Assembly (NCBI GenBank): GCA_051881695.1
Contig: JBJEQJ010000020.1
Coordinates: 124,001-188,000, forward strand
Source: CAYJFG01 sp051881695
GTDB lineage: Bacteria > Bacillota > Clostridia > Oscillospirales > Acutalibacteraceae
Direction of reading: 5' to 3'
Length of the DNA: 64,000 nucleotides
Below are positions 1-7,827 of this stretch, piece by piece (the first letter of the stretch is position 1; the number at the start of each line of letters is the position of its first letter). Position numbers and translations under genes: made by a program. The notes under the pieces are model-generated. The model did no database searches, had not been told where the DNA came from, and was given only the letters and a program-made list of their open reading frames with translations.

Positions 1-1056
1 AACACGTGCGTTCTCGTAATTACTTGTTACTATACATTCGCTGTGTCCGCTGGAGTATTTTGCAATATGCTCCATTGCGTCAGAAAGGCTGTCAACAACC
101 TTAACTGCAAGAACATAGTCAAGATATTCGGTGTACCAGTCGTCCTCGGTTGCCGAAATAACGCTGCCGCCTAAAATTTCTTTGGTTTTTTCACAGCCGT
201 GAAGCTCAACATTTTTTTCATCAAGCCTTGCCTTTATTACGGGCAGGGCGCTTTGTGCAATGTCCTTATGCACAAGTATTGTTTCTATGGCGTTGCATAC
301 AGACGGGCGAGAGGTCTTTGCGTTAAATATAATATTCGCCGCCATTTGAATATCTGCACTTTTATCAACGTAAACGTGGCAGTTGCCTACGCCTGTTTCA
401 ATAACTGGTACACGGGAGTTTTCAACAACTGCTTTTATAAGTCCTGCGCCGCCTCTGGGGATTAAAACATCAAGATAATCTGAAAGTCCCATAAGCTCAA
501 CGGAGGACTGTCTTGACGTGTCCTCAATAAGCTGTATGCAGTCCTTTGGAAGTCCTGCTTGTTCCAAGGCGTTTCTCATGATCTGTGCTATGCATTTGTT
601 CGAGTTTATCGCTTCCTTGCCGCCGCGAAGAATTACAACATTGCCCGACTTTAAGCAAAGAGCCGCTGCGTCTGACGTTACATTGGGACGTGCCTCAAAT
701 ATAATTCCGATAACGCCTAAGGGAACCCTCACCTTGCGTATTTCAAGTCCGTTTTTGTTCTGACGTCCGCTTAAAACCTCTCCCACCGGGTCAGGCAGTG
801 CGGCAATCTGACGAACACCGTCGGCCATTCCCGAAATTCTCTCTTTTGTCAGCGTCAGCCTGTCAAGTAAAGAATCCGTAAGACCTGCGGCTTTGCCGTT
901 TTTAAGGTCCTTTTCATTTTCACAAATTATTTCTTGAATATTGTCCTCAAGCGCTTTTGCTATTAAAAGCAGAGCGTCGTCCTTTTTGTTTCCTGCAACA
1001 GACAGGTTTCTTGCAGCCTTTTTTGCGTTTGCTCCCATTTGCTCAATAACTGTCAT
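1..1056 (-). CDS. proA: glutamate-5-semialdehyde dehydrogenase (gamma-glutamyl phosphate reductase), 3' end cut by window
   Basis: Second step of proline synthesis: NADPH-dependent reduction of gamma-glutamyl phosphate to glutamate-5-semialdehyde in the cytosol. The frame is open from an ATG at 1056 to the window edge, giving about 352 residues of a family that is usually about 415 long, so the C-terminal part lies outside. Recognisable family stretches include VPLGVIGIIFEARPNVTSDA and ILRGGKEAINSN. A strong GGGAGGAACAG ribosome binding site precedes the ATG. The gene starts 22 bases after the proB stop, so the two are co-transcribed, and the order proB-proA is the usual one. The visible part shows no frameshift. 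Confidence 0.95.
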   Translation of the reverse strand, partial: MTVIEQMGANAKKAARNLSVAGNKKDDALLLIAKALEDNIQEIICENEKDLKNGKAAGLTDSLLDRLTLTKERISGMADGVRQIAALPDPVGEVLSGRQNKNGLEIRKVRVPLGVIGIIFEARPNVTSDAAALCLKSGNVVILRGGKEAINSNKCIAQIMRNALEQAGLPKDCIQLIEDTSRQSSVELMGLSDYLDVLIPRGGAGLIKAVVENSRVPVIETGVGNCHVYVDKSADIQMAANIIFNAKTSRPSVCNAIETILVHKDIAQSALPVIKARLDEKNVELHGCEKTKEILGGSVISATEDDWYTEYLDYVLAVKVVDSLSDAMEHIAKYSSGHSECIVTSNYENARV

Positions 1057-1078
1057 TTTCTGTTCCTCCCATATCATT

Positions 1079-1864
1079 TTATTTTTTTGCCGTAAATTTT
1101 GTTCCTACCTCTTTGCCGTCGAATATATCGTATAAAACATGAGGGTCGCTGCCGTTTATTACTCTTGTTTCAATGCCGGCACTTGTTGCAAACTCTGCCG
1201 CCAAAAGCTTTGTAGCCATTCCGCCTGTTCCTCTGTTAGAGCCTGTACCGCCTGCCATCTGCTTTATTTCATCGGTTATTTCATCAACAACAGATATTAG
1301 CTGAGCGTCGCTGTTTGTTCTTGGGTTTTTATCATAAAGACCGTCAATATCCGTTAAAATAATCAGCTTGTCAACATCAAGCATTTTGGATACTATTGCT
1401 GACAGCATATCGTTATCGCCGAAGTTTTCACCCTCAATTTCATCTATGGCAACAGTGTCGTTTTCGTTAACAATGGGTATAACGCCCATTTCAAGCAGAG
1501 TGTTTACTGTGTTTATAACATTTTGCTTTGTGTGCTGTGTTTCTATTGTTCTTCTTGTTAAAAGTATCTGAGCGATTATATGGTTATACTCCCCGAAGAA
1601 TTTATCGTACATAAACATAAGCTCGCATTGACCGACAGCAGCGGTAGCCTGTTTTTTGCGTATCTCTGTCGGACGTTCCTTTAAGCTTAATTTTCCTATG
1701 CCTACTCCTACAGCGCCCGAAGATACAAGTATTACGTCCCTGCCGGAATTCTGCAGGTCGCACAGTACCTTGCAAAGCTGTTCAACTCTGTGCAGATTTA
1801 TTCTTCCGCTTTCGTGCGTTAAGGTCGATGTACCGACCTTTATAAGTATTCTTTCGCTGTTCAT
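1079..1864 (-). CDS. proB: glutamate 5-kinase, short form without PUA domain
   Basis: Catalyses ATP-dependent phosphorylation of glutamate, the committed and normally proline-inhibited step of proline synthesis. The 261 residues hold one amino acid kinase domain: KVGTSTL near residue 9, SSGAVGVGIG near 48, NENDTVAIDEIEGENFGDND in the middle and GTGGMATKL near 215. Many family members are about 370 residues with a C-terminal PUA domain. That domain is absent here, a normal short variant. The gene lies 51 bases downstream of the ABC transporter ATPase on the same strand and directly ahead of proA. It may therefore be read from the transporter promoter; no separate promoter was evident in the short gap. 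Confidence 0.95.
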   Translation of the reverse strand: MNSERILIKVGTSTLTHESGRINLHRVEQLCKVLCDLQNSGRDVILVSSGAVGVGIGKLSLKERPTEIRKKQATAAVGQCELMFMYDKFFGEYNHIIAQILLTRRTIETQHTKQNVINTVNTLLEMGVIPIVNENDTVAIDEIEGENFGDNDMLSAIVSKMLDVDKLIILTDIDGLYDKNPRTNSDAQLISVVDEITDEIKQMAGGTGSNRGTGGMATKLLAAEFATSAGIETRVINGSDPHVLYDIFDGKEVGTKFTAKK

Positions 1865-1915
1865 CTTTTTTACCTCTGTTTTGAGTTCATATGTAATAAT
1901 AACGGTAACTAAGGC

Positions 1916-2689
1916 TTAATTATCCTCATTGTATCTTGCCAAAAATTCAAGTGTTCGTGCATTTGTGCTTTCTTCAAAAACCTCTTTAGGCGTGCCGTTT
2001 TCTATTATGTAGCCGTTATCCATAAAGATAACTCTGTCCGCAACATTTTTGGCAAATGCCATTTCGTGCGTTACAACAACCATAGTCATTTTTTCTGCGG
2101 CAAGCGTGCGAATAACTTTTAAAATCTCTCCTGTAAGCTCCGGGTCAAGCGCAGATGTCGGCTCGTCAAAAAGCAGTATATCGGGCTTTAATGCTAAAGC
2201 TCTTGCAATAGACACACGTTGCTGCTGCCCTCCTGAAAGCTGGTATGGGTATGAGTCTGCTTTGTCACGCAGTCCCATTTTTGAGAGCAGGGAGAGTCCC
2301 TCTTCTTCAGCCTTCTCCTTTGGTATTTTTAAAACGGTTACAGCTGCCTCGGTTATATTCCTTAATACTGAAAAATGAGGGAACAGGTTAAAATTCTGAA
2401 AGACAAGCCCTAAGTGCAGACCGATTTTAACACATTCAGCCTTGTCGGCGTAAACGGCACGCTGTGTATTTTCGGGCGTATGTGCAAGCGTTTTTGAGCA
2501 TATTGTAATTTCACCGCTGTCTATTGTTTCAAGCTGTGTTATACATCTGAGCAGTGTGCTTTTGCCGGAACCTGACGGACCGATAATCGCAAGCACCTCG
2601 CCCTTATTAACCTCAACGGAAATGTCCTTTAGCACCTCGACCTTTCCGAAATTTTTAACTATATTTTTAGCTGAAAGCATTGTTTCCAT
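1916..2689 (-). CDS. polar amino acid ABC transporter, ATP-binding protein (GlnQ/HisP type)
   Basis: ATPase subunit driving uptake of a polar amino acid. It shows Walker A GPSGSGKST near residue 37, the ABC signature LSGGQQQR, Walker B ILLFDEPTSALDPE and the switch histidine in VVVTHEM. Its length of about 257 residues fits the family. The start is uncertain. An in-frame GTG at 2701 lies only 3 bases from a GGGAG motif, while the ATG at 2689 gives the family-like N-terminus METMLSAKNIVKNFGK but sits 15 bases from it. The gene is third in the order binding protein, permease, ATPase, with proBA just downstream. Linkage to proBA suggests a glutamate- or glutamine-like substrate, but this is inference. 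Confidence 0.93.
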   Translation of the reverse strand: METMLSAKNIVKNFGKVEVLKDISVEVNKGEVLAIIGPSGSGKSTLLRCITQLETIDSGEITICSKTLAHTPENTQRAVYADKAECVKIGLHLGLVFQNFNLFPHFSVLRNITEAAVTVLKIPKEKAEEEGLSLLSKMGLRDKADSYPYQLSGGQQQRVSIARALALKPDILLFDEPTSALDPELTGEILKVIRTLAAEKMTMVVVTHEMAFAKNVADRVIFMDNGYIIENGTPKEVFEESTNARTLEFLARYNEDN

Positions 2690-2740
2690 ATTTATAACCA
2701 CTTACTCCCTTTTAAAAATTACAAGCCTCTCTGCAGCAAA

Positions 2741-3385
2741 TTATTTGTAGTAGCTAAGCTTTCTTTCAACAAGATTAAAGAATATTGTTATAATGCCGTT
2801 CATAACAAGATAGAATGCGGCGGCGAATATATACGGAACTACGCTTACGGCGGAGTTTGCAAACGCCTTTGTAACAAACATAAGCTCAACAACAGATATT
2901 GTAAGCGCAAGCGAGGTATCCTTAACAAGAGTGATAAATTCGTTTCCCATGGGCGGCAGAATACGCTTTATAACCTGCGGCAGAATAATTTTTCTGAAGG
3001 TTTGCCATTTTGTAAAGCCCAGCACCTTTGCCGCCTCGTACTGTCCTGAGGGTATGCTTTCAATTCCTGCTCTGAATATCTCTGCAAAATATGCGGCGTA
3101 ATTGAGGGAAAAGGCTATAATACACGCTGTAAAGCGGTCAAAGGTTATCCCCAAAAACGGCATACCGAAAAAGACGAACATAAGCTGAAGCATAAGAGGT
3201 GTGCCGCGCATTATAAGCAGATAGATATTTACCGGTATTCTTATAAATGTGTGCTTGCTCATTCTGCCGAAGGATACTATCAACCCAAGCGGCAGGGCAA
3301 ACAAAATAGTAAGCCCGAAAATAAGCCCGGTAAATTTAGCGCCGTTTAGCATTTCGGTTATAAGTAATTGATAGTTAATCTCCAT
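2741..3385 (-). CDS. polar amino acid ABC transporter, permease (HisM/GlnP type)
   Basis: Membrane channel subunit of the amino acid importer. From the ATG at 3385 the protein has about 214 residues, with several hydrophobic spans and the EAA-type loop that docks the ATPase (EAAKVLGFTKWQTFRKIILP). The ATG at 3385 is chosen because AGGAG lies 7 bases upstream and the protein then starts MEINYQLL. A longer frame to 3472 would add 29 residues unlike the family and runs through a hairpin. The gene is separated from the upstream binding-protein gene by two strong inverted repeats, and the downstream ATPase gene follows after about 50 bases. Confidence 0.92.
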   Translation of the reverse strand: MEINYQLLITEMLNGAKFTGLIFGLTILFALPLGLIVSFGRMSKHTFIRIPVNIYLLIMRGTPLMLQLMFVFFGMPFLGITFDRFTACIIAFSLNYAAYFAEIFRAGIESIPSGQYEAAKVLGFTKWQTFRKIILPQVIKRILPPMGNEFITLVKDTSLALTISVVELMFVTKAFANSAVSVVPYIFAAAFYLVMNGIITIFFNLVERKLSYYK

Positions 3386-3411
3386 ATGTAAGCTCCTGTT
3401 AGATAAATTTA

Positions 3412-3497
3412 ATTTAAAGCTGATAAAAGCAAACTGAAAGGGTAATTTGCTTTTATCGGCTTTAAATATCAAATGGGGCGGACGTTATGTCCGCCCC
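3412..3497 (-). terminator. two strong hairpins between binding-protein and permease genes
   Basis: Reading the minus strand, the binding-protein stop is followed by GGGGCGGAC/GTCCGCCCC (3475-3497, 9 bp, 5-base loop). A long hairpin with 22-bp arms (3412-3433 with 3446-3467, one G-T pair, 12-base loop) comes next. Neither is followed by a long T run, so they probably act as a partial terminator or a 3' stability element. This would raise binding protein over the membrane subunits, a common layout in ABC importer operons. Confidence 0.7.
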
Positions 3498-3511
3498 TAA
3501 GATAAAGTTAA

Positions 3512-4378
3512 TTATTTTACAACTGTAATATCAGAATCGAACCATTTTTCAGAAATTTCAGCAAGCTTGCCGTCTGCCTTCATTTCCTTTAATGTATCGT
3601 AAATTTTGTTCATAAGCGCCTTGTCAGCTTTTCTGAAGCCGATAACATAGTCCTCGGCAGCAAGTGAGAAATCCTTGTCGCCGTCCTTTATAACCTTATA
3701 AGCGTCCGGCTCGGTAGCTATATAGTAGCGTGCAACAATCTCGTCAATGGCAATGCAGTCCATTGTACCGTTTTTAAGCTCCAATATAGCAGAGGTGTAG
3801 CTTTCTACGCCTACAACGCTTCCAAGCGTTGCTTTAAAATCTGCCGCTTCGTTAAGGGCGGATTCTGCCGAGCTTTTGTTTTGAACGCCGAGGGTTTTGC
3901 CCTTTAAGTCGTCCTTTGTGTTAAGCTCAGAATCTGCTTTTGTTATAATAATCTGGTTGTTTGTCATATAAGCAGGTGTTAAGCACATTTCCTCGTTTCT
4001 TTGGTCGGTATAGCTCATACCGTTCCAGATACAGTCAATGTTGCCGCCGTTTAACTCAAATTCCTTGTTGTCCCAAACAATCGGCTGAATCTCAAGCTCA
4101 ATGCCGAGTCTTTTTGTTACCTCTTTTGCAAGGTCAATATCAAAGCCGATAATTTCGCCTGTTTCGGTATCCTTGTAGCCCATCGGCGGGAATTCAACGT
4201 CTAAGCCAAGAACAAGCTTGCCCTTTGCCTTAATATCGTCCCAAGAGGTATCTGTTGCTGTTGTTGCTCCTGTTGCCTCGCTGTTTGAAGAGCTGTTTTG
4301 ATTTCCGCCGTTTGAACAGCCGGCAAAAGCTGCAGCCATCATAAGCGCCGCAAGAATAAATGCTGTGATTTTTTTCAT
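3512..4378 (-). CDS. polar amino acid ABC transporter, substrate-binding lipoprotein
   Basis: Extracellular solute-binding protein of family 3, about 288 residues. The N-terminus MKKITAFILAALMMAAAFAG followed by Cys is a lipoprotein signal with the lipobox ending AGC. A Ser/Asn/Thr-rich tether follows, then the mature domain (KLVLGLDVEFPPMGY, EIIGFDIDLAKEVTKRLGI). The ATG at 4378 is chosen because GGAGG lies just upstream and the signal peptide starts there. A longer frame to 4450 would place 24 residues before the signal sequence. It is first in the importer operon and expressed from the promoter at about 4441-4469. The substrate is not predictable from sequence alone. Confidence 0.93.
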   Translation of the reverse strand: MKKITAFILAALMMAAAFAGCSNGGNQNSSSNSEATGATTATDTSWDDIKAKGKLVLGLDVEFPPMGYKDTETGEIIGFDIDLAKEVTKRLGIELEIQPIVWDNKEFELNGGNIDCIWNGMSYTDQRNEEMCLTPAYMTNNQIIITKADSELNTKDDLKGKTLGVQNKSSAESALNEAADFKATLGSVVGVESYTSAILELKNGTMDCIAIDEIVARYYIATEPDAYKVIKDGDKDFSLAAEDYVIGFRKADKALMNKIYDTLKEMKADGKLAEISEKWFDSDITVVK

Positions 4379-4440
4379 TTTGTCATCCTCCGTAGATAAA
4401 TTTTGAAGTGATTTTGCAGAGTATCTGCATAACAAATTAG

Positions 4441-4469
4441 ATTTTACCACATTATCTGATTAAAGTAAA
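4441..4469 (-). promoter_or_regulatory. promoter of the amino acid importer operon
   Basis: On the minus strand TTTACT (4464-4469), a 17-base spacer and TAAAAT (4441-4446) form a good sigma-A-type promoter about 65 bases ahead of the binding-protein start. The untranslated leader contains a small TGCAGA/TCTGCA hairpin. No riboswitch or T-box sequence was recognised. Confidence 0.6.
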
Positions 4470-4676
4470 TAAAAAACAGCGAATTATTTTTGAGTAGATG
4501 AACTTATTACATATCCGGATGTTAAAGCTTCAGCTTAAATAATCCCGTACAGCGTTACAGGTATTCAATGCAGAGCTTGCGGTAGAAACTATGATAAGAG
4601 GAGTAGCTGTCAAAGCAGTTTGGTGATTTGAACGGCGACGGCAAGTTTTCTGCTCTCCGGCGGCTGTTGGTTACAC
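4470..4676. other. intergenic stretch without recognised features
   Basis: Between the importer promoter and the terminator of the zinc-ribbon gene there is no frame with a plausible ribosome binding site, no repeat shared with other parts of the window and no clear structured element. I see nothing in it. Confidence 0.5.
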
Positions 4677-4705
4677 AAAAAACCCCCGAAAGAACTTCGG
4701 GGGTG
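4677..4705 (-). terminator. Rho-independent terminator of the zinc-ribbon gene
   Basis: On the minus strand CCCCCGAA and TTCGGGGG (4683-4703) pair in an 8-bp stem with a 5-base loop, followed by GGTTTTTT. It lies 40 bases after the stop of the zinc-ribbon gene. Confidence 0.85.
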
Positions 4706-4744
4706 GTTGTGCAAAAAAATCTATTTTCGAATATATCGAAGATA

Positions 4745-5026
4745 TTATTCCTGCTCCTCTTTCATTTTTGCAAAGCACTCGCTGCAGTATACAGCTCTGT
4801 CTTCTCTTGGTCTGAAAGGAACCTTTGCCTCGCCGCCGCAGGAAGCGCAGGTGGCAATGAACATTTCACGCTCCGGTCTTGCGGCATTCTTGCGCGCGTC
4901 ACGGCATGGCTTGCATCTTTGTGGTTCATTTACAAAGCCTTTTTCAGCGTAAAATTCCTGCTCGCCGGCGGTGAAAATAAATTCCTGACCGCATTCTTTG
5001 CAAGTGAGAGTCTTGTCTTCGTACAT
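4745..5026 (-). CDS. small zinc-ribbon protein (zf-trcl-like)
   Basis: A 93-residue soluble protein with two zinc-knuckle halves. CKECGQEF near residue 9 and RCKPCRDARK near 37 form one Cys4 site. CASCGGEAKVPFRPREDR near 60 and YCSECF near 79 form another. This arrangement matches a small clostridial family usually called zinc-ribbon domain-containing protein, whose molecular role is not known. The start is supported by GCGAGG 8 bases upstream. It is followed by its own terminator, and the SigH-like sigma factor gene lies about 105 bases upstream on the same strand, so the two may share a transcript. Confidence 0.85.
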   Translation of the reverse strand: MYEDKTLTCKECGQEFIFTAGEQEFYAEKGFVNEPQRCKPCRDARKNAARPEREMFIATCASCGGEAKVPFRPREDRAVYCSECFAKMKEEQE

Positions 5027-5130
5027 GTGTTTTACCTCGCTTTTGGATTTTTAAAATATTTTAGTTCCGTGGCGGATTTGCACCGCCGTTCCATTATGGA
5101 GTCTTGCCGTAAAAAGGCTTTTCGGAACGA

Positions 5131-5718
5131 CTAATCTTGTCTTAGCTTTTTGCGTACCCTCTGCAGAGCATTGTCAACAGACTTTGCCGTTGAATTCAAC
5201 GCTTTAGCTGTTTGCCCGTATGTATAGCCGCTTAAATAGAAGCTCAGCGCCTTTTGCTCAAACGGAGAAAGGCGATTTTTTATTCGGCTGATAATCTGAT
5301 CCTTCAGCTCCGCCTCTTCAACAAAATCCTGCAACGGATTAACGTCGATATTTTGCCCGTCGGAGACTTCGCTGTCGTCAAGAGAAACTAAAAGCTCCGT
5401 CGGTATTTTTTTTTGGCGTTTTTCACTTTTGTATATGGACAAAAAGCGGCGTTCAATGCAGATGCCCGCATATGTTGAAAAGCTTGCTCCGCCGTTTTCA
5501 TCGTAGGTTTTTACCGCATTTATAAAAGCGATGAAGCCCTCCTGAACAAAGTCGTCAAGCTCAATGCCGACTCCCCGGAAGGAGGTTGCCTTTGCCCTGA
5601 TAACGGTTAAATACCTTTCTGCAAGAGTGTTAAAGGCTTTGCTGTCGCCGTTTTTTATAAGGGCAATTAATTTGTTATCGTCAAGGCTTGATAAATTAGG
5701 ATTGTTAGAATTGCCCAT
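5131..5718 (-). CDS. SigH-like sigma-70 family RNA polymerase sigma factor
   Basis: A 195-residue sigma factor. Region 2 includes FNTLAERYLTVIRAKATSF and the DDFVQEGFIAFINAVKTYDE core, which contacts polymerase and the -10 element. Region 4 near the C-terminus has a helix-turn-helix (LSPFEQKALSFYLSGYTYGQ, SVDNALQRVRKKL). The SVDNALQRVRKKL end closely resembles Bacillus SigH (Spo0H), so a stationary-phase or sporulation-type role is likely but not shown. The start is the ATG at 5718, seven bases after GAGG; an in-frame TTG lies two codons upstream. A well-formed promoter precedes the gene. Confidence 0.85.
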   Translation of the reverse strand: MGNSNNPNLSSLDDNKLIALIKNGDSKAFNTLAERYLTVIRAKATSFRGVGIELDDFVQEGFIAFINAVKTYDENGGASFSTYAGICIERRFLSIYKSEKRQKKIPTELLVSLDDSEVSDGQNIDVNPLQDFVEEAELKDQIISRIKNRLSPFEQKALSFYLSGYTYGQTAKALNSTAKSVDNALQRVRKKLRQD

Positions 5719-5760
5719 ATACAAACCTCGCTGACAAACTTAATTGCTGATACACATACT

Positions 5761-5789
5761 ATAATACTTGAAATCCACCGCAAAGTCAA
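5761..5789 (-). promoter_or_regulatory. promoter of the SigH-like sigma factor gene
   Basis: Minus strand TTGACT (5784-5789), 17-base spacer, TATTAT (5761-5766), ending about 42 bases ahead of the ATG. It is a near-consensus housekeeping promoter. Confidence 0.75.
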
Positions 5790-5983
5790 TAATTTTTTTA
5801 TATTTAAGGTAAAATAACAAAAGAAAGTTACTAATTATTATTGAAAATGCATAATAATTTGTTTTTAAATGTCGAAACGTCAAAAACAGAGAGATTATGT
5901 GAAAGAAATTGACTTATCTTACTGCACCCTACATACGGATGATATAATTTAAAATATTAAAAAGTAAACGGAGGGTTGGCGAT

Positions 5984-7510
5984 ATGGTTGTACATTGCAA
6001 AAGCCTTGGTCTGTTCGGTCTGGACGCCTTTATTATTGAGGTTGAAGCAGATGTAAGTATGGGAATTGCATCGTTTGATATTGTAGGACTGCCCGACGCC
6101 GCCGTTAAGGAGTCTCGCGACAGAGTAAGGGCGGCGCTTTCTAACTGCGGCTTAGAGTTCCCGGCAGGGAGAATAACGGTAAACCTTGCGCCTGCCGATA
6201 TCCGCAAGGAAGGCCCGATTTATGATTTGCCGATAATGGTCGCTCTGCTTCAGGCAACAGGACAGCTTCCACGTGTGGGCGATGACTGCGTATTTATAGG
6301 TGAACTTTCCCTCGGCGGAGAGGTGAGAAGTGTAAGCGGCGTTTTGCCAATGGCTCTAAAGGCAAAGCAGGCAGGCTTTAAAAGCCTGTTTGTTCCGTAT
6401 GCAAACGCACAGGAGGCGGCAGTCGCAGAGGGTATAGATGTTTATCCGGTAAAAAAGGTTGAGGATTTGCTGAAGCATTTAAGCGCAAGGGAGCCGATTT
6501 TGCCCGAAAAGCCCGGAAAACAGACAGCCTCAAAGCCTGTTGCATTACCTGATTTTTCTGAGGTAAAGGGACAGACGGAGGCAAAAAGAGCCATAGAGGT
6601 TGCCGCCGCAGGGGGTCATAACATTTTGCTTATAGGACCTCCCGGCTCAGGCAAAAGTATGCTTGCAAAAAGAGTTCCGTCAATTTTACCCGATATGACC
6701 TTTGATGAGATTATCGAAGCAACAAAAATTCACTCTATTGCAAGGGCGTTAAGCGAGGATTGTGCGCTTATTAAGCAAAGACCGTTTCGCAGTCCTCATC
6801 ATACGGTTTCTGCGGCAGGTCTTTCCGGCGGCGGTGCAGTTCCGAAGCCGGGAGAAATTTCGCTTGCTCATAACGGCGTGCTGTTTTTAGACGAGCTGCC
6901 CGAATTTTCAAGAGCCTCGCTGGAGGTGCTTCGCCAGCCGCTTGAGGACGGAATTGTCACAATATCGAGAGTAAGCGGAAGCCTTACATACCCCAGCAGC
7001 ATAATGCTTATAGCCGCTATGAACCCCTGCCCATGCGGATATTACGGACATCCCACACGCAAATGCACCTGTAGCGAAAGCGCAGTCGCAAGGTATTTGT
7101 CAAGGGTGTCCAATCCGCTTTTAGACAGGCTGGATCTACACATTGAGGTTCCTCCTGTTGACTTTGAAGAGCTTTCCTCAAAAGAAGAAACCGAAAGCTC
7201 CGCCGATATTAAAAAGCGTGTTGACAAGGCAAGAAATATACAGCTTGAGCGTTACAAGGATATGGGCATAAGCTGTAACGCAAGAATAACTCCGGCAATT
7301 ATGAAAAAATGCTGTCCCCTTGACGACAAAGCGACCGCTATGCTGAAAAATGCGTTTGACAGACTGGGTCTGTCCGCCAGAGCCTACGACAGAATAGTCA
7401 GAGTTGCCCGTACAATTGCGGACTTGGACAGCTGTGAAGAGATAAAGGGCAGGCATATTGCAGAGGCAATTCAGTACAGAAGTCTGGACAGAAAATATTG
7501 GAGCAGATAG
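5984..7510 (+). CDS. comM: YifB/ComM family Mg chelatase-like AAA+ ATPase
   Basis: A hexameric DNA helicase-type ATPase of the YifB/ComM family, which in naturally transformable bacteria promotes branch migration during recombination. The 508 residues comprise an N-terminal Lon-protease-like (ChlI) domain, a central AAA+ domain with Walker A GPPGSGKS near residue 216 and Walker B GVLFLDELPEF, and a C-terminal Mg-chelatase domain with a CPCGYYGHPTRKCTC cysteine motif. Length matches the family. GGAGGG lies 8 bases before the ATG. The gene is divergent from the sigma factor and stands alone, with murA starting about 315 bases later from its own promoter. Confidence 0.93.
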   Translation: MVVHCKSLGLFGLDAFIIEVEADVSMGIASFDIVGLPDAAVKESRDRVRAALSNCGLEFPAGRITVNLAPADIRKEGPIYDLPIMVALLQATGQLPRVGDDCVFIGELSLGGEVRSVSGVLPMALKAKQAGFKSLFVPYANAQEAAVAEGIDVYPVKKVEDLLKHLSAREPILPEKPGKQTASKPVALPDFSEVKGQTEAKRAIEVAAAGGHNILLIGPPGSGKSMLAKRVPSILPDMTFDEIIEATKIHSIARALSEDCALIKQRPFRSPHHTVSAAGLSGGGAVPKPGEISLAHNGVLFLDELPEFSRASLEVLRQPLEDGIVTISRVSGSLTYPSSIMLIAAMNPCPCGYYGHPTRKCTCSESAVARYLSRVSNPLLDRLDLHIEVPPVDFEELSSKEETESSADIKKRVDKARNIQLERYKDMGISCNARITPAIMKKCCPLDDKATAMLKNAFDRLGLSARAYDRIVRVARTIADLDSCEEIKGRHIAEAIQYRSLDRKYWSR

Positions 7511-7610
7511 AGGATATAATAAAAATATTACAGCTTTTTTAAAATTTAACTTTACTTTGTGTAGAATATTACAAAAATGGTTAAAATCCTTTCACACACC
7601 GTTATTTTTG

Positions 7611-7639
7611 TTGACAAGCAAGGCAATTTGTATTATTAT
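7611..7639 (+). promoter_or_regulatory. promoter of murA, in the 317-base gap after comM
   Basis: TTGACA (7611-7616), 17-base spacer, TATTAT (7634-7639). This near-consensus promoter lies about 190 bases ahead of the murA start. The rest of the 7511-7827 gap is AT-rich and shows no terminator, repeat or small gene that I can support. Confidence 0.7.
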
Positions 7640-7827
7640 TTCAAGTAGTGTTTTTTGGTAATGTTGCAATATCAAACGTATGTTTGTTTGAATATATTTA
7701 CTAAAATGTGTTTTAAAAAAAGCTTTTCAGCAACAAAATTCGACTTTTGCTTAAAGCAGAGCCGAGCTTACATATTCCAAATAAATTGCACAAAAAGTAA
7801 ATATTAAATTTAGGAGTGTGCCTTGCA

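Noticed and set aside
5909..5948. Promoter TTGACT...TATAAT ahead of comM
   Set aside because: The hexamers are good but 28 bases apart, too far for a sigma-A promoter; no alternative -35 at 16-18 bases is convincing.
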